Source: Hyphomicrobiales bacterium | GTDB lineage: Bacteria > Pseudomonadota > Alphaproteobacteria > Rhizobiales > Rhizobiaceae | Assembly (NCBI GenBank): GCA_900472625.1 | Contig: UCIT01000017.1 | Location: forward strand, 1 to 64,000 | Reading direction: 5' to 3' | DNA: 64,000 nucleotides | Part shown: positions 17,025 through 25,336 of the stretch, one piece after another | How the letters are laid out: every line of letters starts with the position of its first letter | Numbering within the stretch: position 1 is the stretch's first letter | The notes under the pieces: generated by a model | Database searches by the model: none | Told to the model about the DNA's origin: nothing | Seen by the model: only the letters and a program-made list of their open reading frames with translations | Made by a program: the position numbers and the translations under genes

Positions 17025-18479
17025 ATGAAGCTCAAAGACCCTTCCCTTTTTCGCGAGGCAGCACTCGTCGGAGGCCGCTGGATAGAAGCCGGTCCAGCCA
17101 ATGCGATTGCCGTGAACAATCCCGCCACCGGCGAAATCATCGGCCATGTGCCGAAGCTTGGTGCCGTTGAGACGAAGACAGCGATCGAGGCTGCGCGTGT
17201 TGCGCAAAAAGGTTGGGCAGCACGGACGGCCAAGGATCGCGCCGGCATTCTGCGCAAGTGGTTCGACCTGATGATCGAAAACAAGGACGATCTCGGCCGC
17301 ATCCTCACGCTTGAGCAAGGCAAGCCGCTGGCCGAAGCCACCGGCGAGATCGTCTACGGCGCCAGCTTCATCGAGTGGTTCGCAGAGGAAGGACGCCGTG
17401 TTTACGGCGACCTGATCCCTGGCCATCAGCCGGACAAGCGAATCATGGTGATGAAGCAGCCGATCGGCGTGGTGGCGGCGATCACGCCATGGAATTTCCC
17501 CAACGCAATGATCACCCGCAAGGCTGGGCCAGCGTTCGCCGCCGGATGCGCCATGGTATTGAAGCCGGCGTCGCAAACACCGTTTTCGGCAATCGCTATC
17601 GCCATTCTTGCCGAGCGCGCCGGCATTCCGCAGGGGCTGTTCTCCGTCATCACCGGCTCGGCCGCCGCGATTGGTGCCGAGATGACGGCCAATCCGACGG
17701 TGCGGAAGCTCACCTTTACCGGCTCTACCGAGGTCGGCGCCGAGCTCTACAAGCAAAGTGCACCGACCATCAAGAAACTTGGTCTGGAGCTCGGCGGCAA
17801 CGCGCCCTTCATCGTCTTCGATGATGCCGATCTCGACGCTGCCGTCGAAGGCGCGTTGATCGCGAAGTTCCGAAACAACGGCCAGACTTGCGTTTGCGCC
17901 AACCGCCTCTATGTGCAGGACGGTGTTTACGACGCCTTCTCTCGCAAACTCGCCGCTGCCGTCGGCAAGCTGAGGACCGGTAACGGCTTCGACGAAGGCG
18001 TCATCCTCGGACCGCTGATCGACAAGCCGGCGCTCGAGAAGGTCGAGGAGCATGTTGCCGATGCGCTCGCCAAGGGTGCGAGCGTCATCCAAGGCGGCAA
18101 GCCGCATGCGCTTGGCGGCACCTTCTATGAGGCAACGGTTCTGGCCAATGTCACCAAGGACATGGCAGTCTCTCGCGAGGAGACATTTGGGCCCGTCGCG
18201 CCGCTGTTCCGGTTTACCGACGAGGCGGATGTGATCGAGCAAGCCAACGACACCGAATTTGGCTTGGCCTCGTATTTCTACGCCAAGGACCTCGCCCGGG
18301 TGTTCCGGGTCGCCGAAGCGCTGGAGTACGGCATGGTCGGCGTCAACACCGGCCTGATCTCGACGGCTGAAGCACCATTCGGCGGCGTCAAGCTTTCGGG
18401 CCTCGGACGCGAGGGATCGCGCTACGGCATCGAAGAGTTCACCGAGATCAAGTATGTCTGCCTGGGCGGGATCAACTGA
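17025..18479 (+). CDS. gabD: NAD(P)-dependent succinate-semialdehyde dehydrogenase
   Basis: This 484-residue enzyme oxidises succinate semialdehyde to succinate, the last step of GABA use. It is a full-length aldehyde dehydrogenase with the Rossmann segment GVVAAITPWNFPNAMITRK, the general base E255 in LELGGNAPF and the catalytic C289 in NNGQTCVCANR; the neighbouring Cys two residues later is typical of GabD and can form a redox disulfide. An excellent GGAGGA site precedes the ATG. No gabT lies beside it. The gene ends just before an IS110 insertion, but its C-terminus (KYVCLGGIN) looks intact. Confidence 0.93.
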   Translation: MKLKDPSLFREAALVGGRWIEAGPANAIAVNNPATGEIIGHVPKLGAVETKTAIEAARVAQKGWAARTAKDRAGILRKWFDLMIENKDDLGRILTLEQGKPLAEATGEIVYGASFIEWFAEEGRRVYGDLIPGHQPDKRIMVMKQPIGVVAAITPWNFPNAMITRKAGPAFAAGCAMVLKPASQTPFSAIAIAILAERAGIPQGLFSVITGSAAAIGAEMTANPTVRKLTFTGSTEVGAELYKQSAPTIKKLGLELGGNAPFIVFDDADLDAAVEGALIAKFRNNGQTCVCANRLYVQDGVYDAFSRKLAAAVGKLRTGNGFDEGVILGPLIDKPALEKVEEHVADALAKGASVIQGGKPHALGGTFYEATVLANVTKDMAVSREETFGPVAPLFRFTDEADVIEQANDTEFGLASYFYAKDLARVFRVAEALEYGMVGVNTGLISTAEAPFGGVKLSGLGREGSRYGIEEFTEIKYVCLGGIN

Positions 18480-18865
18480 TTGGACAATTAGCTATCACCG
18501 TGGGGATGTGAAGCTGCTTATCGCAGTTCCCTGTGGATGGCCCGACACCATAACCTGAGAATGACTGAGATGACCAAGACACCGCTCTGATGTGCGTTGT
18601 CAATGCTTTGATCGCAAGGAACCTCCCGCTTCAAGAAGCGGCTGTTAATGGTGATGATCGCGCATGGGTGGAGGCGGAACTCAAGGACGTCGGTGATCAA
18701 GCTCTGATGCGCGGGTTGGTTACCGCATTCCCGATTATGCGTCCGGGGCTGTTCCTATCTTACTGCGGGCGTCGGTCTGAAGCCGGCCACAAAGCGGATG
18801 ACGGGTATTCCCCTGCCGTTGTCCCGCCTCCGCCCATGCGCGAGGTGCAAGTTCGATGCGGCGAT

Positions 18866-19981
18866 CTACGATCTGATCGACTGCGCCTCCCTTGCAACGG
18901 CCCACATGAACCCACTCAGCTCGCGGGCAATGGCGGTACAAACCACCGTCGTTCGCTTTCCTCGTCCGGTCAGCGTTCGATACCGCGCAGTCAACCGGCT
19001 CTGAGCCTTCCATGCTATCTCCCGCACCTTCGGAGGCGCTTGCTCCATACGGTACAGCTTCCTCGCGCCGACCTTCGGTGGATGGCGATATGTCCAGGCG
19101 CTCTCGACCAGCATGTGCCGAACGCGCCCATTGCCCGCCTTGGTGATTGAGCCCCGTCTGACCGTCTCACCCGTTGATCGCTCACCAGGAACCAAGCCGA
19201 GATATCCCATCAATTGGCGGGGGCTTTCAAAGCGGGTCACATCACCGACCTCTGTTGCAAAGGTGACGGCAACGATCAAATCGACCCCTCGTAACGTCTG
19301 TAGAGCTCGAATGACGGGCGCGAGAGACCAAGTGGGGATAAACTCTTCAATGACCTTTTCCAGTCGTTCGACACGCTCCTTGGAGAGGCGCACCGCCTCG
19401 ACCATTTCCTGCAAGGCGATCTGATGCGCGGGGTGATCGAACTGTTGCTCCTGCAGCCAGCGCAGATATCGCATCGTCCAGCCCTTCTTTCGTGGATAAA
19501 TGCGACTATGCTTGAGCATAAAGGCACTTACCTGTTGCCGATGAACCCGTAATGTCTCGACAGCAGCAGCTCGAGCACGAACAAGATCGCGCATAGCCTC
19601 ATGGCCCTCGTCTGGGACCCACACTGCCGTGAGCTCGCCGGCCCTCAATAGCCGGGCGAGCGCGAGTGCGTCTCGACGGTTCGTCTTCACCCGGTCGCCA
19701 GGCTTCCTCGGGATCAATGACGGGGCAACAACCATGCATTTATGACCAAGAGATTGGATCAGCCGATAGAGGCCATAACCGGTAGGTCCGGCTTCATAGC
19801 AGAAATGCACGTGATCAAACTTCGCGGCTATTCGCTGAATGATGCGGCGCATGCTGCCATCGGAGGCGTCAATCTCGCCGAAGTAGCGCACCTCTCCGTC
19901 CCGGCCAGATTCGGCAACAGCAATCGCATTCTTCAGCTTGGCGACATCGATTCCGACAAAAGCTTCTCTATAATCTGCCAT
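18866..19981 (-). CDS. IS110-family transposase (DEDD recombinase)
   Basis: This 371-residue protein moves the insertion sequence. The N-terminal RuvC-like domain shows D12 (FVGIDVAKLK), E63 (CYEAGPTGYG) and D104 in KTNRRDALALARLL; the usual third acidic residue is Asn101 here. A helical linker follows, then the C-terminal Tnp domain with LQTLRGVDLI and GLVPGERSTGETVRRGSITKAGN, which holds the serine nucleophile region. The start at 19981 has AGGAGG seven bases upstream; a 32-residue extension to 20077 lies in the structured leader and is unlikely. The frame is intact, so the element may be active. Confidence 0.9.
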   Translation of the reverse strand: MADYREAFVGIDVAKLKNAIAVAESGRDGEVRYFGEIDASDGSMRRIIQRIAAKFDHVHFCYEAGPTGYGLYRLIQSLGHKCMVVAPSLIPRKPGDRVKTNRRDALALARLLRAGELTAVWVPDEGHEAMRDLVRARAAAVETLRVHRQQVSAFMLKHSRIYPRKKGWTMRYLRWLQEQQFDHPAHQIALQEMVEAVRLSKERVERLEKVIEEFIPTWSLAPVIRALQTLRGVDLIVAVTFATEVGDVTRFESPRQLMGYLGLVPGERSTGETVRRGSITKAGNGRVRHMLVESAWTYRHPPKVGARKLYRMEQAPPKVREIAWKAQSRLTARYRTLTGRGKRTTVVCTAIARELSGFMWAVAREAQSIRS

Positions 19982-19984
19982 GGC

Positions 19985-20045
19985 TCGTCCTCCTGTGATG
20001 AGGATCGGCTCGGCCCGTCCGAGCAACCCTCGGAAGACCAGTGTA
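19985..20045 (-). ncRNA. Structured leader of the IS110 transposase, candidate bridge RNA segment
   Basis: The stretch upstream of the transposase start contains a clean hairpin (TCCGAG at 20018-20023, CTCGGA at 20029-20034, five-base loop) flanked by further GC-rich complementarity (CGGCTCGGCCCG). In IS110-group elements such as IS621 the bridge RNA comes from the non-coding end upstream of the transposase. The available flank here is only about 100 bases, shorter than described RNAs, so the 3' flank must also be considered. This is a hypothesis. Confidence 0.25.
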
Positions 20046-20085
20046 GGGCGAGCCACCTCGGGCGCAAAGACGGACATACGGTCTT

Positions 20086-20943
20086 ATGCCACTCAAAGCA
20101 GGGCTGATCGGCGCCGGCATACAAGCGTCGCTGACACCATCGATGCATATGCGAGAGGGAAAAGCGCAGGGTTTCGACTATCAGTACGAGTTGATCGATC
20201 TGAACGAGATCCATGCCGCGGTCGATGACCTCCCTGCTCTTCTCTCCGAGGCTGAGAAACGTGGCTTGTCCGGCCTCAACATCACCTATCCCTGCAAGCA
20301 GGCGGTCCTGCCCTTTCTCGACGATCTCTCGACTGCGGCGCGGGCTCTCGGCGCGGTCAATACCGTTGTCCTGGAAGAGAACCGCCGGTACGGACACAAT
20401 ACGGACTGGTGGGGTTTCGCGGAAGGGTTTCGACGCGGTCTGCCCGGGGCAGACCTGTCGTCGGCTGTCCAGCTCGGCGCCGGCGGTGCCGGCGTTGCGA
20501 CCGCCTACGCGATCCTCTCGCTCGGCCTGCGGGAACTCACCGTGATCGACCGCGAACCGGAACGCGCCGCATCTCTGTCAGCCGCCATGTCGGTGCTCTT
20601 TCCGAGTGCAACGGTCAATGCCGGTCAGGACGTCGAGCAGGCCATGCACCGTGTCGCTGGCCTAATCCATGCGACCCCGACCGGGATGGACAAACACCCT
20701 GGCATGCCTCTGCCGGCCGATCTGCTGCGGCCCGACCTATGCGTGTCGGAGATCGTCTATTTCCCGCTCGAAACCGAGCTTCTGCGCCACGCGCAATTGC
20801 GGGGCTGCCGGACACTGGGTGGTGGTGGCATGGCGGTGTTTCAGGCGGTAGAGGCGTTTCGTCTCTTCACCGGGCGAAATGCGGATGCGGGGCGCATGCT
20901 TGCTCATTTCGAGGCAGCAATGACTGGTAACAAGCTGAGCTAA
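20086..20943 (+). CDS. aroE: Shikimate/quinate dehydrogenase family protein (AroE-like)
   Basis: This 285-residue protein reduces 3-dehydroshikimate, or oxidises quinate/shikimate, with NAD(P). The substrate domain has the usual Ser/Thr pair (ASLTPSMH) and the catalytic Lys in GLNITYPCKQAV; the nucleotide domain starts at VQLGAGGAGVATAYAI, and GGGGMAVFQAVEAF closes the fold. The form resembles accessory catabolic AroE paralogues. The ATG at 20086 lies only about 100 bases from the transposase start, so the IS has replaced or displaced the native promoter; no good ribosome binding site is seen. The protein itself looks complete. Confidence 0.87.
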   Translation: MPLKAGLIGAGIQASLTPSMHMREGKAQGFDYQYELIDLNEIHAAVDDLPALLSEAEKRGLSGLNITYPCKQAVLPFLDDLSTAARALGAVNTVVLEENRRYGHNTDWWGFAEGFRRGLPGADLSSAVQLGAGGAGVATAYAILSLGLRELTVIDREPERAASLSAAMSVLFPSATVNAGQDVEQAMHRVAGLIHATPTGMDKHPGMPLPADLLRPDLCVSEIVYFPLETELLRHAQLRGCRTLGGGGMAVFQAVEAFRLFTGRNADAGRMLAHFEAAMTGNKLS

Positions 20944-20979
20944 GGGCGCAAAGCGCTAAAGGCTGCGAGACCTCCAGAA

Positions 20980-21140
20980 TCGAAAAAGCCTGCCGCGGGA
21001 GGAGGTGCAGCAGGCTTTTCGAAAATAACCGAACGGCAGCTGGGAGGAGGAGTGCTGCCATTCCCGCAAGCGCCCTTGGGAGGAGGATAAGGTCGCTTGC
21101 AAACTCGAAGCTCTGCGGGAGGAGGTGCATCACTTCGATG
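20980..21140 (-). ncRNA. Four-hairpin small RNA with CCUCCUCCC loops (alpha-r14/cuckoo-like)
   Basis: On the minus strand four successive hairpins each present CCTCCTCCC in the loop. The motif complements lie at 21117-21125, 21078-21086, 21042-21050 and 20997-21005. The stems are TCGAAG/CTTCGA (21105-21110, 21133-21138), GCAAGCG/CGCTTGC (21066-21072, 21094-21100), GGCAGC/GCTGCC (21035-21040, 21054-21059) and a 10-bp stem (20984-20993, 21010-21019). The last stem ends in TTTTTCG on this strand, like a terminator. Exposed anti-Shine-Dalgarno loops are the hallmark of the trans-acting alpha-r14/cuckoo RNAs of rhizobia and the CcsR RNAs of Rhodobacter. The 5' end and promoter are not determined. 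Confidence 0.72.
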
Positions 21141-21328
21141 ACTTGAACATACAGTAAGCACGCCCAAATGATAGGCACATTTTTGCAGAACAGCTATGCG
21201 CCATGCGCTTAACGCGCGGCTGCTGTTGCAGATTTGCGCTAGTTAGTCATTTCGGCACATCAACCGCTCCTCTTTGGTCCAGTGCGATTTTCTGCTACGA
21301 CGCCGCCAAAAGCCAAAAGGAACCGCAG

Positions 21329-21856
21329 ATGAGTGCCGCATTCTACCGTGACTACATTGTCGATCTGAAGGCACGCATGGACGATCTCCATGCCGACACC
21401 GCGGCATATCAGACTTACGCGCTGACGATGGAGTTGCTGGCACAGAAAAACCTCGTCAGCTACGCAATGAAGCGGCAGCGCGGGCAGACTGACAGCCTGT
21501 TCTATCGCCGCGACACATCGACCGGTCAGCGCGCCCAGATGCCGCAACAGGCGGCCTATGGCGTTTTCGCCGGTTTTTTCGGGTTGGGCCAGTTTCTGGC
21601 ATCTTCAGGACGCGCCGAGGGACTTGGCGAGGAGCAGTTTGCCGAGACGCTGACAGCGGACTGGACGTACCCGACCTGCGCGGTCCAGTTCTCCTTCCGC
21701 AAGAAGGGGCAGTCGCGCGCCACGTCGATGAAAATGCTGTTTATCGGCCTCAACGGCGATGCGGATGCCGCAGCGTATGAAGCCCGCCTTGCACGCCCTG
21801 CCCTGCTGATCGAGACCCGGCCCTTCGCGTCCAACATTCTCTGGGAGTGGAAGTAA
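21329..21856 (+). CDS. Hypothetical protein, 175 residues
   Basis: I do not recognise this family. The protein is soluble, with no signal peptide or membrane segment, a helical N-terminus (SAAFYRDYIVDLKARMDDLHAD) and a mixed C-terminal half containing TYPTCAVQFSFRKKGQSRATSMKMLFIGLNGDADAAAYEARL. The start at 21329 has AAAGGAA ten bases upstream; longer versions back to 21203 run into non-coding sequence. It lies between the small RNA region and oxyR and converges with oxyR. Codon use matches the neighbours, so I take it as a real conserved rhizobial-type gene. Confidence 0.65.
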   Translation: MSAAFYRDYIVDLKARMDDLHADTAAYQTYALTMELLAQKNLVSYAMKRQRGQTDSLFYRRDTSTGQRAQMPQQAAYGVFAGFFGLGQFLASSGRAEGLGEEQFAETLTADWTYPTCAVQFSFRKKGQSRATSMKMLFIGLNGDADAAAYEARLARPALLIETRPFASNILWEWK

Positions 21857-21874
21857 GAGCTCGTTGGGACGAGG

Positions 21875-22792
21875 TCAGACGTCCAAGGATTGGGATGCAT
21901 CGACGAGCAGTTCACTTGCAACATCACGTAGCAGTTCCGAAACTCTTTTGAGAAACGATCCCATTGCGGATCCTTTGCGCCAGCAGATACCGATCTGCCG
22001 GTTTGGCGCCGTGCCTTCGAAGCGCAGCAGGCGCACATTGCTTGAGGCAGGCTGAACCGCCGCAAGTTCCGGCAGCAGGGTAATACCGACATCCGCGCCC
22101 ACCATCTGCCGCAACGTCTCCAAACTGGTGGCGCGGAAAGACGTGCGCTCGCTCGCGCCCGACATGCGGCAGACGTCGAGCGCCTGATCGCGCAGGCAGT
22201 GGCCCTCTTCCAGCAGCATCAGGTCATACCGGTCGAGATCGGCAAGCGTCAGCGAATGCCTGTTGGCAAGCCCGTGACCGGCAGGAACGGCCAGCAGGAA
22301 ATCTTCCTCGAACAGGAACTCGGTTTTCAGGTGATCATCGTTGACTGGCAAGGCAAGGATTGCTGCATCCAGATTGCCGCTGCGCAGGCGTGCCAGCAGC
22401 GCATCGCTTTTTTCCTCGATCAGCAATGTTTCCAGACGCGGAAACTGCTTGCGGATCCGCGGCACCGCGTGCGGCAGGAAATATGGCCCAAGCGTCGGGA
22501 AAATGCCGAGGCGCAAGGTGCCGACTTCGGGGTTCTGGCTGCGCAGCGCGGACGACCTGATCTCATCGATCTCGGCCATGATCCGACGTGCCCGCTCGAC
22601 TGTATCTTCGCCGAACGGCGTCAGCATCACCGAGCGCGGCGTGCGCTCGATGAGAGGAGACCCGAGAAACTCCTCAAGTTTCCTGATCTGCATGGAAAGC
22701 GTCGGCTGGCTCACGGAACACGCCTCGGCGGCCCGGCCGAAATGCCGGTGGTCCGCCAAGGCGATCAGATACTCCAACTCGCGAAGCGTCAT
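21875..22792 (-). CDS. oxyR: LysR-type peroxide sensor OxyR
   Basis: This 305-residue regulator senses hydrogen peroxide by disulfide formation and activates antioxidant genes. The LysR helix-turn-helix occupies residues 1-60 (LREL EYLIALADHRHFGRAAEAC, then SQPTLSMQIRKLEE). The redox pair C199 (EEGHCLRDQ) and C208 (LDVC) falls at exactly the E. coli OxyR numbers, so it is a true OxyR rather than a generic LysR protein. It lies downstream of ahpC and ahpF on the same strand, 22 bases after ahpF, so it is probably co-transcribed with the genes it controls. Confidence 0.93.
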   Translation of the reverse strand: MTLRELEYLIALADHRHFGRAAEACSVSQPTLSMQIRKLEEFLGSPLIERTPRSVMLTPFGEDTVERARRIMAEIDEIRSSALRSQNPEVGTLRLGIFPTLGPYFLPHAVPRIRKQFPRLETLLIEEKSDALLARLRSGNLDAAILALPVNDDHLKTEFLFEEDFLLAVPAGHGLANRHSLTLADLDRYDLMLLEEGHCLRDQALDVCRMSGASERTSFRATSLETLRQMVGADVGITLLPELAAVQPASSNVRLLRFEGTAPNRQIGICWRKGSAMGSFLKRVSELLRDVASELLVDASQSLDV

Positions 22793-22814
22793 CGCATCAA
22801 CACGCGAACGTGTC

Positions 22815-24395
22815 TCACGCCGCCTTCACGGCATCGGCGTCCGGCGCCGAGGTGCGGATCAGGTGATCGAATGCCGCTAGCGACGCCTTCGCGCCTTCTC
22901 CGAGCGCAATGACGATCTGCTTGTAAGGCACCGTGGTGCAATCGCCGGCCGCAAAGACGCCGGGAACCGAGGTCTGGCCGTGATGATCGACGACGATTTC
23001 GCCACGCGGCGAAAGCTCGACGGCGCCTTTCAGCCACTCGGTGTTCGGCAGAAGACCGATCTGCACGAAGATGCCCTCGAGGGCGAGCGTATGACGCTGG
23101 CCGGCGACGCGGTTTTCGTAAACCAGGCCGGTCACTTTCTGGCCGTCCCCCAGCACTTCTGTCGTCTTGGCGGACAACAGGATCTCGACATTCGGAAGGC
23201 TGCGCAGCTTGCGCTGCAGCACGTCGTCGGCACGCAATTTGTTGTCGAATTCGACCAAGGTCACATGGCTGACGATATTGGCGAGGTCGATCGCCGCCTC
23301 GACGCCCGAGTTGCCGCCGCCGATAACCGCTACACGCTTGCCCTTGAACAGCGGGCCGTCGCAGTGCGGGCAATAGGCCACGCCCTTGTTGCGATACTGG
23401 TCTTCACCGGGAACACCCATCTGGCGCCAGCGGGCGCCGGTAGAAAGAATGACGGTCTTCGACTGCAGCGTTGCGCCATTGGCCAGTTCGATCGAAATCA
23501 TGTCGGTCCCGCGCACCAGCTTTTCGGCACGCTGCAGGTTCATGACATCGACGTTGTATTCCTTCACATGCTCCTCGAGCGAGGCCGCGAATTGCGGGCC
23601 TTCAGTATGACGAACCGAAATGAAGTTCTCGATCGCCATCGTATCCAGCACCTGGCCGCCGAAGCGCTCGGCGGCAACTCCGGTGCGGATGCCCTTGCGG
23701 GCAGCATAGACCGCCGCAGCCGCACCGGCTGGACCGCCGCCAATGACCAGAACGTCATAGGCTTCGCGCTTGTTCAGCCGCTCTGCCGCACGCGCCGCCG
23801 AATTGGTATCGAGCTTTGCGATGATCTCCTCGACCTCCATGCGGCCCTGGCCGAACAGCTGGCCGTTCAGATAGACCGTCGGCACCGACATGACCTGGCG
23901 GCTCTGGACCTCTGCTGGGAATACGCCGCCGTCGATGGCGACATGCTTGACGCGCGGGTTGAGCACGGCCATCAGGTTCAGCGCCTGAACCACGTCAGGG
24001 CAATTCTGGCAGGTCAGCGAGAAGTAGGTCTCGAACAGGAAGTCGCCGTCCAGATCCTTGATCTGGTCGATGATCGCCTGCTCGGTGCGCGGTGGATGAC
24101 CGCCGACCTGCAGCAGCGCTAAGACCAGCGACGTGAACTCGTGGCCCATGGGAATGCCGGCGAAGCGCAGGTTGATATCATGACCGGGGCTGGTCAGCGC
24201 GAAGGATGGTGCACGTTCGCCATCGTCGCGTGTCTCAACGACGGAGATCTTGTCCGACAGCTTGACGAGTTCGGCGAGAAGCTCCGACATTTCCTTCGAC
24301 TTGGCGCTGTCATTGACAGAGGCGGTGATCGCGATCGGGCGGACAACCCGCTCCAAATAGGCCTTGAGCTGGGACTTCAAATTATCGTCGAGCAT
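22815..24395 (-). CDS. ahpF: Alkyl hydroperoxide reductase subunit F
   Basis: This 526-residue flavoprotein transfers electrons from NADH to AhpC. The N-terminal thioredoxin-like domain carries C129-x2-C132 (CQNCPDVV), and the thioredoxin reductase part has the FAD site [12 protein letters not shown] (218-229) and the redox pair C342-x2-C345 (CPHCDGP). The length matches the family. It follows ahpC with a 108-base gap that contains a very stable hairpin, which would lower ahpF expression relative to ahpC. Confidence 0.95.
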   Translation of the reverse strand: MLDDNLKSQLKAYLERVVRPIAITASVNDSAKSKEMSELLAELVKLSDKISVVETRDDGERAPSFALTSPGHDINLRFAGIPMGHEFTSLVLALLQVGGHPPRTEQAIIDQIKDLDGDFLFETYFSLTCQNCPDVVQALNLMAVLNPRVKHVAIDGGVFPAEVQSRQVMSVPTVYLNGQLFGQGRMEVEEIIAKLDTNSAARAAERLNKREAYDVLVIGGGPAGAAAAVYAARKGIRTGVAAERFGGQVLDTMAIENFISVRHTEGPQFAASLEEHVKEYNVDVMNLQRAEKLVRGTDMISIELANGATLQSKTVILSTGARWRQMGVPGEDQYRNKGVAYCPHCDGPLFKGKRVAVIGGGNSGVEAAIDLANIVSHVTLVEFDNKLRADDVLQRKLRSLPNVEILLSAKTTEVLGDGQKVTGLVYENRVAGQRHTLALEGIFVQIGLLPNTEWLKGAVELSPRGEIVVDHHGQTSVPGVFAAGDCTTVPYKQIVIALGEGAKASLAAFDHLIRTSAPDADAVKAA

Positions 24396-24458
24396 GGGAC
24401 ACTCCGCTAAAAATGGATGACAGCGGCCGTTTCAGGCGCTGAATATGGCGGTTTTGGA

Positions 24459-24487
24459 CTGCCTTCCAGCCCAAGGCTGGAAGGCAG
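24459..24487. promoter_or_regulatory. Intercistronic 13-bp hairpin between ahpC and ahpF
   Basis: CTGCCTTCCAGCC (24459-24471) and GGCTGGAAGGCAG (24475-24487) pair perfectly around a three-base loop. No T-run follows on the minus strand, so this is more likely an mRNA 3'-end stabiliser or partial attenuator for ahpC than a full terminator. It fits the need for more AhpC than AhpF. Confidence 0.6.
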
Positions 24488-24503
24488 CTTAATCATTTGA
24501 AAA

Positions 24504-25067
24504 TCAGATCTTGCCGACGAGGTGCAGCGAAGGAGCAAGCGTCTTTTCGCCTTCTTCCCACTTGGCCGGGCAAACTTCGCCTGGATGCGCACGGACGTAC
24601 TGAGCAGCCTTGATACGACGCAGCAGGTCGGCTGCATTGCGGCCAACGCCTTCAGCGGTGACTTCCATCGCCTGGATGACGCCATCGGGATCGACGACGA
24701 ACGTGCCGCGGTCGGCAAGGCCTTCTGCTTCGCGCATGACTTCGAAGTTGCGGCTGATGGTGCCCGTCGGGTCGCCGATCATGGTGTAGTCGATCTTGCC
24801 GATTGTCTCGGAGCTGTCGTGCCATGCCTTGTGCGTGAAGTGGGTATCGGTCGAGACCGAGTAGACTTCGACGTCGAGGCGCTGCAGTTCGGCATAGTGG
24901 TCGGCAACGTCGCCGAGTTCCGTCGGGCAGACGAAGGTGAAGTCGGCAGGGTAGAAGAAGAATACCGCCCACTTGCCCCTGGTGTCGGCGTCGGTCACTT
25001 CAATGAATTTACCCTGCTTGAAGGCCTGCGCCTTGAAGGGCTTAATGGATGTGTTGATAAGGGACAT
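24504..25067 (-). CDS. ahpC: Alkyl hydroperoxide reductase subunit C (typical 2-Cys peroxiredoxin)
   Basis: This 187-residue peroxiredoxin reduces organic hydroperoxides, peroxide and peroxynitrite in the cytoplasm. The peroxidatic C47 is in FTFVCPTE and the resolving C166 in GEVCPAKW, both at the standard positions. The start at 25067 has a strong AGGAG site; a 37-residue extension to 25178 crosses AT-rich promoter DNA and is not real. It is the first gene of ahpC-ahpF-oxyR and lies behind an OxyR-type operator at 25146-25182. Confidence 0.96.
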   Translation of the reverse strand: MSLINTSIKPFKAQAFKQGKFIEVTDADTRGKWAVFFFYPADFTFVCPTELGDVADHYAELQRLDVEVYSVSTDTHFTHKAWHDSSETIGKIDYTMIGDPTGTISRNFEVMREAEGLADRGTFVVDPDGVIQAMEVTAEGVGRNAADLLRRIKAAQYVRAHPGEVCPAKWEEGEKTLAPSLHLVGKI

Positions 25068-25145
25068 GGAGGCTCCTGTGGAATTGCTGCGAAGCGAAAT
25101 ACCGCTTTCGCAACGCAACATAAAGAGAAGCCGGCGATAAATGAA

Positions 25146-25182
25146 ATAGATAAATAAAAAAATTTCGATAGAGAGCATCTAT
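25146..25182. promoter_or_regulatory. OxyR operator upstream of ahpC
   Basis: The OxyR consensus is ATAG-N7-CTAT-N7-ATAG-N7-CTAT. Here ATAG is at 25146-25149 and 25168-25171, exactly 22 bases apart, and CTAT is at 25179-25182 with N7 spacing. The remaining quarter-site (25157-25160) is AAAA, a mismatch. Three of four quarter-sites on the exact spacing, 79 bases before the ahpC start, make this a strong candidate. Confidence 0.7.
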
Positions 25183-25336
25183 TGCTCTTTACGGAGCGCG
25201 CCATGTTTTTCAGCATGGCATAGCCTTCGGACCTTGGAAAATCGCTGCGATTTCCTCGTTCCTGACCGACACAATACGGGAAACCTTGCATCCCATTAAC
25301 GCACGGCTGACGCTATGAAAACGCAGGGCTCTCGCC

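Larger units (their letters stand above)
18480..20085 (-). mobile_element. IS110-family insertion sequence (outer limits)
   Basis: A single DEDD-type transposase gene occupies the gap between gabD and an aroE-like gene. IS110 elements usually lack clear terminal inverted repeats and target duplications, so I cannot fix the ends; the element must lie within these limits. About 386 bases lie on the 3' side of the transposase and about 104 on the 5' side. Hairpins occur on both sides (CCGCTT/AAGCGG at 18626-18641; TCCGAG/CTCGGA at 20018-20034). Either flank could encode the bridge RNA known for this family. Confidence 0.75.

Noticed and set aside
18590..19150. A 186-codon plus-strand frame across the 3' side of the IS110 transposase
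   Set aside because: It is partly antisense to the transposase and has no recognisable product; the flank is more likely non-coding IS sequence.
25068..25178. A 37-residue N-terminal extension of ahpC
   Set aside because: It runs through AT-rich promoter DNA containing the OxyR-type site, and the standard AhpC start is at 25067.
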